The notes under the pieces were generated by a model. It searched no databases, had not been told where the DNA came from, and was given only the letters and a program-made list of their open reading frames with translations. From an uncultured Coriobacteriaceae bacterium (GTDB taxonomy: Bacteria; Actinomycetota; Coriobacteriia; Coriobacteriales; Eggerthellaceae), in assembly GCA_902767025.1 (NCBI GenBank), contig CACXFZ010000280.1, forward strand, positions 1 through 9,040: a stretch of DNA of 9,040 nt. Direction: 5' to 3'. Position numbers and translations under genes: made by a program. Positions within the stretch are counted from its first letter, which is position 1. The number at the start of each line of letters is the position of its first letter. Shown piece after piece: positions 1 through 6,134 of this stretch.

Positions 1-280
1 CCGGCATGAACGCGCAGATGATGTAGACGCCGATGGTCATCACCGAAGCCGGGTTGTTGACCAGCCCGAAGAAGCGCAACGGGTTCTTCAGGCCGGCTTC
101 GGCGTCAAGCATCAGCATCAGCAGGCCGACGCCCAGAAGCACCGGCACGATGATGCGGCCCCATTTGCGCATCGTCTGGGCAGACGGGTACTTGAAGCTG
201 ATCAGCGACACCGTCAGATACGCTCCCGCGGCAGCGCCAGCCAGGAACAGGTAGATTGCGATCATAGGTCCCCAAACCAT
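1..280 (-). CDS. NrfD/PsrC-type membrane subunit of a molybdoenzyme complex (C-terminus beyond window)
   Basis: Only the first 93 residues are inside the window; the frame runs open off the left edge. The family anchors DMSO-reductase-type complexes in the membrane and oxidises quinol, passing electrons to the ferredoxin subunit. Seen: a first membrane segment at about residues 4-28 containing IAIYLFLAGAAAGAYL, the small-residue-rich opening typical of NrfD/PsrC; a second at about 42-60 ending in an acidic DAEAG; then NPLRFFGL; and a third beginning near 79. ATG 280 is chosen because GAGGTGA lies 5 bases upstream. An in-frame ATG at 286 overlaps the stop of the preceding gene (TGATG) but has a poorly placed ribosome site. 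It is the last visible gene of the operon and follows the iron-sulfur subunit directly. Family assignment is firm; the substrate of the complex is not shown by this subunit. Confidence 0.88.
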   Translation of the reverse strand, partial: MVWGPMIAIYLFLAGAAAGAYLTVSLISFKYPSAQTMRKWGRIIVPVLLGVGLLMLMLDAEAGLKNPLRFFGLVNNPASVMTIGVYIICAFMP

Positions 281-285
281 GCCCA

Positions 286-292
286 TCACCTC
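286..292 (-). promoter_or_regulatory. Ribosome binding site deciding the NrfD-type start
   Basis: The minus strand reads GAGGTGA, a seven-base match to the anti-Shine-Dalgarno complement, followed by 5 bases and then ATG at 280. It overlaps the stop codon of the ferredoxin gene. It favours the ATG at 280 over the in-frame ATG at 286, which would leave almost no spacing. Confidence 0.6.
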
Positions 293-825
293 ACGTAGTA
301 AATGCTTGCTTTGGTCAGATCGCCCGCAATGGGCTTGGCGTCATTGGCCGCAATGGCCTTGGACACCTCCGACTCCGGATCGTCCAAGTCGCCGAAGACG
401 CGCGCGTTGGCAATGCACGTGGACACGCACGACGGCGAATTCGGGCCGCCCAGCTCGTCGCTCCAGCAGAAGCGGCACTTCTCGACCACGCCCGACTTCT
501 CCTCGATCATGCGCACGCCGTAGGGGCAGGCCACCATGCAGTACTTGCAGCCGATGCACTTCGATTCGTCCACCAGCACCACGCCGTCCTCGTTGGTAAA
601 CGTCGCGCCCGTGGGACACACGTGCTGGCACGGAGCATCTTCGCAATGCATGCATTGCAGCGGCACCACTTCGGCATCGACGTTGGGGTACGTGCCCGTT
701 TCCAGGTGCTCGAAGTGCACGAAGCCCTCCGCAGGTCCCAAGGTGTTCTTCATCTGACACGCCAGGCGACAGGCAAAGCAGCCCACGCAGCGCCGCGTGT
801 CGATCATCATTCCGTAACGCGGCAT
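286..825 (-). CDS. 4Fe-4S ferredoxin (electron-transfer) subunit of molybdoenzyme, PsrB/DmsB/NrfC type
   Basis: A 179-residue protein that wires electrons between the membrane quinol-oxidising subunit and the molybdopterin subunit. Sixteen cysteines in four groups fit four [4Fe-4S] clusters: C13/C16/C19/C23, C58/C61/C66/C70, C90/C93/C96/C100 and C117/C120/C133/C137. The fourth group has the usual wide gap and leads into CIANARVFGDL, a family hallmark. Length is typical for PsrB/NrfC-like subunits. It has no signal peptide; in the family such subunits are exported by riding with the Tat-exported catalytic partner. The start at 825 lies 3 bases after the catalytic gene's stop, with AGGTG about 10 bases upstream inside that gene, so the two are probably co-translated. 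All cluster ligands appear intact. Role confident; the physiological acceptor is not determined by this subunit. Confidence 0.95.
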   Translation of the reverse strand: MPRYGMMIDTRRCVGCFACRLACQMKNTLGPAEGFVHFEHLETGTYPNVDAEVVPLQCMHCEDAPCQHVCPTGATFTNEDGVVLVDESKCIGCKYCMVACPYGVRMIEEKSGVVEKCRFCWSDELGGPNSPSCVSTCIANARVFGDLDDPESEVSKAIAANDAKPIAGDLTKASIYYVR

Positions 826-828
826 ACG

Positions 829-3033
829 CTATGCACCTACCTTCTTGATCGAGACGGTGAATTCCTGGCTCATGGTCGCGCCGGTGCCCGGTTCCATGTC
901 GAACGGCTGGAAGTTGGGAATGCAGATGCCGAACCCGTATCCTTGCTTCAGGTAGGGCGACGACCCACCATAGTGCGTGGGACAGAAGACCACGCCCGGC
1001 ATCAGGCGCTCGGTCACGTGCACGTCGATCTTGTCGGTGTACTCGCTCGACGAGATCTCGACCGTGTCGCCTTCGGCGATGCCCAGTTCCTTGGCATCCG
1101 AGGCGTTCATCCACAGCCGCTCGAGGTGGTAGTCCTTCGAGATGTTCATCAGCGATTCGATGCCCGTGGTCATCGTGTGGCTGTGCACCGACTGCTTGCC
1201 GCCCACGAAGTAGAACTCGCCCTCGGCGGGGCGCGCCTTGCGCTCCTGCCAGGTGATCACGGGGCTCAGGCCCGCACGGCCGATGGTGACGCTGTAGAAC
1301 TCGATCTTGCCCGACGGCGTGGCGAACTCCGGCACCTTGCCGTATTCGAAATCCGACGTGGGCAATTCGACGATGCCCTTCTCGCGCAGCTCGTCGACGG
1401 TGAGCCCCACGGTGGCCAGCTGCGCCTCCACCAGCTCGTCGACCGTGAAGTCGAAGTACTTGCCCACGCCGCACGCCGCCGAAAGCTCGCGGAAAATCTG
1501 GTCGGCGGGACGCGTTTCGGGATGGATGACGTCGATGGCCTTGTCGCGCAGCGACACCGTGTGCTTCTTGCCGCCCAGGGTGTAGACCGCCTCCATGCGC
1601 TCGAGGTAGCTGCATTCGGGCAGCACGTAGTCGGCCAGCATCGCCGTCTCGCTCATCTGCACGTCGATGTCAACCACCAGCTCGCACTTGCCCAGGCCCT
1701 CTTCCCACACCTTGGGGTTCGCGTAGCCCTTGGCCGCGTTGCTCTGGTAGAAGAACATGGCCTTGATCTGGCCGTCGAGCGCGCCTTTCAGCGCAGCCAG
1801 GTTCGTGCCCATGAACGGCACGGCCAGCGGGTATTCCTTGTTGCCCACGCGCGTGCCCTTGGCCGCCGGAGGCTCGGGGAACTTGCTGGCGGGCAGCTTG
1901 CCCAGGCTGGGCGAGGATGTGATGAGCGCCCCGCCCTTCTGGCCGTAGTTGCCCAGAAGCGCATTGAATGCGGCAACAGCACGGCCAGTCATGAACGAGT
2001 TCTGGTGTGCGCACCCAAACGCAGCGCGCCACGACGGCTCAATGACGGCCGCTGGGGCGGCTTGGGCCATCTCGCGCGCAAGCGTGGCGATGGTGTCGGC
2101 GCCTACGCCGCAGATCTCGCTTGCCCACTCGGGCGTGAACTGCTCGACCTCTTTCTTGAATGCATAGAAGCCCAGCACATGGTCGTTGACGAAGCTCTTG
2201 TCGTAGAGGTCCTCTTCGATTAGTACATGCGACATCGCCAGAAGCATGGCCAGGTCGGTGCCGGGACGAATGGGCACCCACTGGTCGGCCAGGTGTCCCG
2301 AATTGTTAAAGCGCGGATCGACGATGACGATCTTGGCATCGCCGTTGACCGACAACTCCGCAAGCTTCTTCATCGAAGCGGGTGTGATGCCATCGGCGTA
2401 GCTGCGCCCGATAAACATGATCATCTTGGCGTTTTCAACGTCGGCCGAAAAGCCACCGCCGACAGTATGCTTGTAGGCGCTTTGCAACGACAGGTTGCAC
2501 GCCGCGCCATGGGTGTAGATGTTCGCCGAACCCAATGCGGCGGTGAACCGCGGGGCGTAGAAGTTGATGTTCGGACGCGGGTCGCGGATGAACGCGAAGG
2601 ACTGCGGACCGTTCTTCTCGATGATGCCCATGAGCTTCTCGGAGATCTCGGCGTAGGCGTCGTCCCAGCTGATGGGCTCGAATTCGCCGTTTTCCATGCG
2701 CTTCATCGGCTGGGTCAGGCGGTCGGCCGAATAGGTCATCTGCGCGAAGCCGTGCCCACGGCCGCACATGCGCCCGCCCGAGTTGGGGTTGTCGGGGTTG
2801 CCCTCGAGCGTGTGGATGACGCCGTCCCTGACGTTGACCCACAGCCCGCACTCGTTGGAGCAGCCGTTGCACAGGGTGGACACCCGCTTGACGTCGCCCG
2901 ATGCGGCCGAGCCCTCGTCGGCATGGGCGCGCCCGGACTGCCATTCGGCGTAACCGACCACACCCGCCGCCGCAAGCGCCGCGCCCGCGGCGGAGGTGCG
3001 CAAGAAGCCCCGCCGTGTCATAGTCTTGCTCAT
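829..3033 (-). CDS. Tat-exported molybdopterin oxidoreductase, polysulfide/thiosulfate reductase-like catalytic subunit
   Basis: A 734-residue member of the DMSO reductase superfamily (bis-MGD cofactor). A Tat signal is visible: TRRGFLRT with the twin arginines at 7-8, a hydrophobic stretch to about 28, and a likely AHA cleavage site near 38, so the enzyme acts outside the cytoplasm. Next comes the [4Fe-4S] domain with C55, C58, C62 and C90. HGAACNLS places C179 where the family carries its molybdenum ligand. Cysteine there argues for the PsrA/PhsA/TtrA-like branch, not serine (DMSO/TMAO) or aspartate (Nar). ADYVLPECSYLER (467-479) and TPSGKIEF (572-579) are family hallmarks, and the C-terminal cofactor-binding domain covers about 604-734. 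The start at 3033 follows AGGAGGT by 9 bases, and its ATG overlaps the chaperone stop (ATGA). Length is close to PsrA and shorter than the roughly 1000-residue catechol dehydroxylases as I recall them. Polysulfide or thiosulfate is inferred, helped by the neighbouring rhodanese; another acceptor is possible. Confidence 0.9.
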   Translation of the reverse strand: MSKTMTRRGFLRTSAAGAALAAAGVVGYAEWQSGRAHADEGSAASGDVKRVSTLCNGCSNECGLWVNVRDGVIHTLEGNPDNPNSGGRMCGRGHGFAQMTYSADRLTQPMKRMENGEFEPISWDDAYAEISEKLMGIIEKNGPQSFAFIRDPRPNINFYAPRFTAALGSANIYTHGAACNLSLQSAYKHTVGGGFSADVENAKMIMFIGRSYADGITPASMKKLAELSVNGDAKIVIVDPRFNNSGHLADQWVPIRPGTDLAMLLAMSHVLIEEDLYDKSFVNDHVLGFYAFKKEVEQFTPEWASEICGVGADTIATLAREMAQAAPAAVIEPSWRAAFGCAHQNSFMTGRAVAAFNALLGNYGQKGGALITSSPSLGKLPASKFPEPPAAKGTRVGNKEYPLAVPFMGTNLAALKGALDGQIKAMFFYQSNAAKGYANPKVWEEGLGKCELVVDIDVQMSETAMLADYVLPECSYLERMEAVYTLGGKKHTVSLRDKAIDVIHPETRPADQIFRELSAACGVGKYFDFTVDELVEAQLATVGLTVDELREKGIVELPTSDFEYGKVPEFATPSGKIEFYSVTIGRAGLSPVITWQERKARPAEGEFYFVGGKQSVHSHTMTTGIESLMNISKDYHLERLWMNASDAKELGIAEGDTVEISSSEYTDKIDVHVTERLMPGVVFCPTHYGGSSPYLKQGYGFGICIPNFQPFDMEPGTGATMSQEFTVSIKKVGA

Positions 3034-3686
3034 TGCAGAACTACCTCCTCTGCACTTCTTTCTTCGGAGAGGGAATGCCCTTCGCGCATGCGCGCTTCCC
3101 GCACGCCTGCGAACACGAATTCTTCGATACAGGCCAGCACCTGGCCGTAGGACGCCGCCGCTTCCTCGAGCGCGGCGTCGTCGCGCTGCCCGGCACGGTC
3201 GGCCAGGACATCGCGGTACGTTCCCAGCCAGTCGAAATGGTGCGCGGCAAAGTCGGCCGCATCCTGTGCCGGCGCATGCACGCGCAGGTACTCGAACAGC
3301 TCGAGCAGCAGCACCAGGTGGTCGGGCATGGCCTGGAACGCGTCGGGAACCTGGATCTTCAGGCCCTCGCACACGGCGCGCACGTGCTGGGCCGCGTCGC
3401 CCAGGTAGTACCCCTGCCCATGCTGCAGGCCCGCGCGGTGCCCGCCCCAGTCCTTGTAGAGCGATTCGACCGGCGGCAGGGCGCCGGGGACGCCGGGCGT
3501 GAGCATCGTGTTCATGAAATGGCGGTAGGCGTCGAAGCTCGGCGGCTGGCCAAGCGCGAGCGCAGAGTCGCGCGCGGCAAGCGCCGCCCACGAGTCCGGT
3601 GCGGTGAGCTGCGCATACGTTGCCTCGTCGGTGCGCACGAACAGGGCGCTGAACAAGGCGAGCTGGTCTTGTCGCATATCGGACAT
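3030..3686 (-). CDS. TorD/DmsD-family molybdoenzyme maturation chaperone
   Basis: A 218-residue, largely helical cytoplasmic protein. The family binds the Tat signal and apo-form of its partner molybdoenzyme, holding back export until the cofactor is loaded. Seen: the hallmark PDHL at residues 121-124 inside AMPDHLVLLLELFEYL, an upstream SLYKDWGG (75-82) and YYLGDAAQHV (93-102), and a downstream HHFDWLGTY (149-157). These lie in the order and spacing usual for the family, and the length is typical. No signal peptide is present. Start ATG 3686 has AAGGG about 7 bases upstream; an ATG three codons later is a weaker alternative. It follows the lipoprotein gene by 26 bases, and its TGA overlaps the ATG of the catalytic subunit by four bases. 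Its dedicated partner is therefore almost certainly that enzyme. Family assignment is strong despite the low sequence conservation of TorD proteins. Confidence 0.88.
   Translation of the reverse strand: MSDMRQDQLALFSALFVRTDEATYAQLTAPDSWAALAARDSALALGQPPSFDAYRHFMNTMLTPGVPGALPPVESLYKDWGGHRAGLQHGQGYYLGDAAQHVRAVCEGLKIQVPDAFQAMPDHLVLLLELFEYLRVHAPAQDAADFAAHHFDWLGTYRDVLADRAGQRDDAALEEAAASYGQVLACIEEFVFAGVREARMREGHSLSEERSAEEVVLQ
3043..3049 (-). promoter_or_regulatory. Strong ribosome binding site for the catalytic subunit
   Basis: AGGAGGT on the minus strand, 9 bases before ATG 3033, lies inside the end of the chaperone gene. It sets the start immediately before the Tat signal and rules out longer in-frame starts up to 3591, which would precede the signal peptide. 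Confidence 0.65.
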
Positions 3687-3712
3687 GGTACGGCCCTTCG
3701 CCTGGACGCAGG

Positions 3713-4432
3713 CTAGTCCGTGACGGTGGGATGACCGGCTTCGTTCCACGCCGTCATGCCACCTTGCAGGGTGTAGACCTTGTCCATGTCGGCACCCAAG
3801 GCGTTCAGGATGTCGGTGGCGGCCTGTGCGTACTTCTTGCCCGAGTAGCACACCAGGATCAGCTCCTTGCCCTCGCCCACTTCGTTGCCCGTGGCATCGT
3901 GGAGCGCACCGGCCAGGTTGGCGACGGCGTCGGTGTAGTTGTTGTTGTCGACGGCCTTGTTCATCGGGGCGAAGATGGCGCCCTTGATATGGCCCGCCTG
4001 AGCGTCTTCGGGCTTGCGCAGGTCGATGATGACCTTGCCCGCATCGCCGCTGTCGACGATGGCGAGCACGTCCGTATCGGAAATGTAGCGCATCTCCACG
4101 TTCATCTTCGCCAGGCCCGACGGTCCGCTGAGCACTGCTCCGGCCGAACGGTTCGAGGAGCCGGACGAAGCCGCGTTGCTGCTGGCGGAATCGCTTGATG
4201 CGGAATCGCTCGAAACCGCGTCGCTGGATGCGGCATCGCTTGAGACGGGATCGCTGCTGGCAACAGTCGTCGCCGGTTTAGACGTGCTGCTCGGGCTGGA
4301 CGCCGGCGAGCTCGACGTGGACGTGTCGGACCCCGCACAGCCGGACAGGACCCCCACGGTCAATGCGAGTGTTGCGATAAGCACGGTAAAACGCTTCATG
4401 CTCTTCTCCATTCCCTCCGCATACGCGTACAT
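3713..4432 (-). CDS. Rhodanese-domain lipoprotein with serine-rich repeat linker (Sud-like role proposed)
   Basis: A 239-residue exported lipoprotein. A hydrophobic signal segment (about 15-29) ends in a lipobox LSGC with lipidated C32. A Ser/Ala/Asp-rich linker (about 33-97) follows, with seven pentapeptide copies, and then one rhodanese domain (about 105-237). That domain shows IIDLRKPEDAQAGHIKGA, the CH2A-like motif, and the active loop CYSGKK with C195; LQGGMTAWNEAG is the usual C-terminal signature. C195 is the only cysteine after the lipid site, as expected for a persulfide carrier. ATG 4432 is chosen for AGGAGG 10 bases upstream; ATG 4399 (MKRF) with GGAG 6 bases upstream gives a more compact signal peptide and is a real alternative. 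As first gene of a PsrABC-type operon, it plausibly carries polysulfide sulfur to the reductase, as Sud does in Wolinella. That role is inferred; a general sulfurtransferase or cyanide-detoxifying role is possible. Confidence 0.87.
   Translation of the reverse strand: MYAYAEGMEKSMKRFTVLIATLALTVGVLSGCAGSDTSTSSSPASSPSSTSKPATTVASSDPVSSDAASSDAVSSDSASSDSASSNAASSGSSNRSAGAVLSGPSGLAKMNVEMRYISDTDVLAIVDSGDAGKVIIDLRKPEDAQAGHIKGAIFAPMNKAVDNNNYTDAVANLAGALHDATGNEVGEGKELILVCYSGKKYAQAATDILNALGADMDKVYTLQGGMTAWNEAGHPTVTD
4157..4261 (-). repeat. Seven 15-bp tandem repeats encoding [A/V]SS[D/N/G]x in the lipoprotein linker
   Basis: Residues 58-92 of the lipoprotein divide exactly into seven pentapeptides: ASSDP, VSSDA, ASSDA, VSSDS, ASSDS, ASSNA, ASSGS. 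The DNA has a 15-base period with a recurring core of serine codon, AGC, GAT/GAC. Copies differ at synonymous and neighbouring positions, and the last two drift to Asn and Gly, so the array looks old, not freshly expanded. It would form a flexible, hydrophilic tether between the membrane and the rhodanese domain. Confidence 0.85.
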
Positions 4433-4442
4433 GCCAGTACGT

Positions 4443-4448
4443 CCTCCT
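4443..4448 (-). promoter_or_regulatory. Ribosome binding site of the rhodanese lipoprotein
   Basis: AGGAGG on the minus strand, 10 bases before ATG 4432, supports the longer start. The alternative ATG 4399 would use a separate GGAG 6 bases upstream of it. Confidence 0.5.
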
Positions 4449-4462
4449 GTATGCTGAGAAAA

Positions 4463-4490
4463 ATGGTATCAGAAGGGCAAGGCAAGTAAA
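4463..4490 (-). promoter_or_regulatory. Candidate sigma-70-type promoter of the molybdoenzyme operon
   Basis: On the minus strand TTTACT (4490-4485; 4 of 6 to TTGACA) and TACCAT (4468-4463; 4 of 6 to TATAAT) are separated by 16 bases, about 30 bases upstream of the lipoprotein ATG. The region is markedly AT-richer than its surroundings and sits just after a possible terminator. Box matches are only moderate, and other pairings cannot be excluded. No clear operator palindrome was seen. Confidence 0.4.
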
Positions 4491-4508
4491 GTGTCTTAGT
4501 CACGTTGC

Positions 4509-4530
4509 GCCCGTCGGGCCGACGACAGGC
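4509..4530 (-). terminator. Stem-loop after the flippase gene, possible U-less terminator
   Basis: The minus-strand RNA can form an eight-pair stem (arms GCCUGUCG and CGACGGGC, including one G-U pair) around a six-base loop, starting 17 bases past the flippase stop. On the plus strand the same position would be an A-C mismatch, so the fold favours the minus-strand transcript. No U tract follows, so termination efficiency is uncertain; it could also be an mRNA-stabilising end or an attenuating structure. Confidence 0.4.
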
Positions 4531-4547
4531 AAGAGCCGCTGCCGCGA

Positions 4548-6134
4548 TCAGCGATGGGCGTCCATCAGCGAACGGACGAAGCGGCGCGCGCGCGCGAAGA
4601 TCTTCGTCTTGCAGAACACGAGCACGCACAGCACGCCGGAAACGAGCGCGGCGACCAGGCCGCGCACAGCGAGCATGCCCAGCGAGTCGGCCGGCACCAG
4701 CCCCGCCACCGCCCAAGCCGCCGCACACACGGAAAGCGCAACGAGCGCGTAGCAGGCATGGTCCAGGTAGTACGCCCTGGCCTTGTCCAGCCCGAAGTAG
4801 AGCTTGAACACCAGGTGGGAGCCGTAGAGGAAGTTGAACAGGAACAGGCTCGTGCACAGGGCAAGGGGGGCACCCGCCAGCCCCCACGCGCGCACGAACA
4901 CCACGCACAGCACGACGTTCGCCACGGTTTCGGCCAGTGCGCGCATGCGCAGCTTCCACCACACGCCCGTGGCATCGACGTAGACGGTGCGCATGTCCCC
5001 CATCGTGCGCAGGTAGAAGTACACCACCATGCCCACTGCGAAGGCAGGGGGAAGCACCATGTCCGGCCCCACCCACCAGGCCATGAACGGCTGGTAGAGC
5101 GCCAGGATCACCGCCGCGCACACGATGGAGGCGAACGCGTAGAGGAACACGAACAGGCGCAGATCCTCGAAGTTCTTGCGGGGGCTTTCGGTGGCCACGC
5201 TGTTGCCCGCGCTGGCCGTCATCGACGATCCCAGCACGCCCAGCAACCCCAGCACGCCGCCGATGACGACGAAGTAGTTGCCGAACTGCGCAACCGCCCC
5301 CAGGCCGACGAAGGCGGACACGGCCACCGCCGCAAACGGGTCGCGCGTGAGCATGCACGCCTTCTGCAGCACCAAACCGGCCACCTGGCTGCGCAGCGCC
5401 GCGCGCTCGTCGTCGTGGATGCGAAGCAACTTCGCCTCCGGTCGCGCGTACTGGGGCACCAGCGCGTCGGCGCGCCGGGCAACGAGCAGGTTGGCGACAA
5501 CGCTTGCCGCGGGCAGCACCAGCGCGTACACGTAGAAGTCGGGCATCGCCACCAGCAGGACGGCTTGAACGGCATACTGGGCCACCAGAACCGCCATCAT
5601 CACGCGGTCGACCACGTCCTTGCGCTGGTGCGCCACCAGCAGCGTCTGCTTGTGCGCGAACAGCAGGTAGCCCACCGCCGTGTTGGCAAGGTAGATGGCG
5701 AAGGCGAGCGCGATGTCGACGTCGGCGGGCACCGACCCCTCGATCAGCACCCCCAACGCGGGCATCAGGACAAGGCCGCCCGCCAGGATCGCCAGCCCGA
5801 TGATGCGGTAGACGCGCTTCAGGTAGTTCGCATGGCGGGCCACGGCCTGCTCGTCGCCCCGGGCTATGGGGTCGTACATCCCAAAGGACACCGCCGTCGA
5901 AAAGCCCAGTTCCGCGATGTTGAGCATCTGCAGCAGCGAGGTGTAGAAGGTGCTCAGGCCCAGGTAGTCCGCGCCCAGGCGCTGGATCAGCAGCATCCGG
6001 ATGACGAAGGGGCCCGCCAGTGCCACCAAGCGCAGCGCGAAGCCCCATGCCACGTTGCGCAGCGTGTTGCGCGCGCGTCCGCTTCCGGGACGGGCGGGCT
6101 GGTTGCCGGGGTCGTGCGACCGCTCGTTCGTCAT
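4548..6134 (-). CDS. Wzx-like polysaccharide flippase (MOP superfamily)
   Basis: A 528-residue, very hydrophobic protein with about 12-14 predicted membrane segments, the usual size for MOP-superfamily lipid-linked glycan exporters. It would flip undecaprenyl-linked repeat units across the membrane for polymerisation outside. Seen: an N-terminal basic stretch, then RMLLIQRLGADYLGLSTFY (46-64) and LNIAELGFSTAVSFGMYDPI (71-90), which match the opening of polysaccharide biosynthesis proteins. A charged cytoplasmic loop (about 222-250) separates two halves. The start at 6134 forms an ATGA overlap with the preceding ATP-grasp gene and has AGGG 6 bases upstream; an in-frame extension to 6203 would overlap that gene more deeply and adds only basic, non-membrane sequence. 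It is the last gene of the surface-polymer block, followed by a stem-loop. The substrate cannot be read from sequence. A teichoic or other glycan exporter of the same superfamily is the main alternative. Confidence 0.86.
   Translation of the reverse strand: MTNERSHDPGNQPARPGSGRARNTLRNVAWGFALRLVALAGPFVIRMLLIQRLGADYLGLSTFYTSLLQMLNIAELGFSTAVSFGMYDPIARGDEQAVARHANYLKRVYRIIGLAILAGGLVLMPALGVLIEGSVPADVDIALAFAIYLANTAVGYLLFAHKQTLLVAHQRKDVVDRVMMAVLVAQYAVQAVLLVAMPDFYVYALVLPAASVVANLLVARRADALVPQYARPEAKLLRIHDDERAALRSQVAGLVLQKACMLTRDPFAAVAVSAFVGLGAVAQFGNYFVVIGGVLGLLGVLGSSMTASAGNSVATESPRKNFEDLRLFVFLYAFASIVCAAVILALYQPFMAWWVGPDMVLPPAFAVGMVVYFYLRTMGDMRTVYVDATGVWWKLRMRALAETVANVVLCVVFVRAWGLAGAPLALCTSLFLFNFLYGSHLVFKLYFGLDKARAYYLDHACYALVALSVCAAAWAVAGLVPADSLGMLAVRGLVAALVSGVLCVLVFCKTKIFARARRFVRSLMDAHR

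Noticed and set aside
622..2223. Long plus-strand open frame of 533 codons
   Set aside because: It is antisense to the molybdoenzyme and ferredoxin genes, has no recognisable domain and is rich in His/Arg/Val. Long antisense frames are expected in GC-rich coding DNA.
829..3033. DMSO/TMAO reductase, respiratory nitrate reductase or catechol dehydroxylase
   Set aside because: The predicted metal ligand is cysteine (not serine or aspartate) and the protein is shorter than the catechol dehydroxylases. This is a judgement from motif and size only, so those names were not used.
3034..3591. In-frame upstream extension of the molybdoenzyme reading frame (to a 920-residue protein)
   Set aside because: The extra part is arginine-rich out-of-frame sequence lying over the chaperone gene. 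The Tat signal and AGGAGGT site fix the start at 3033.
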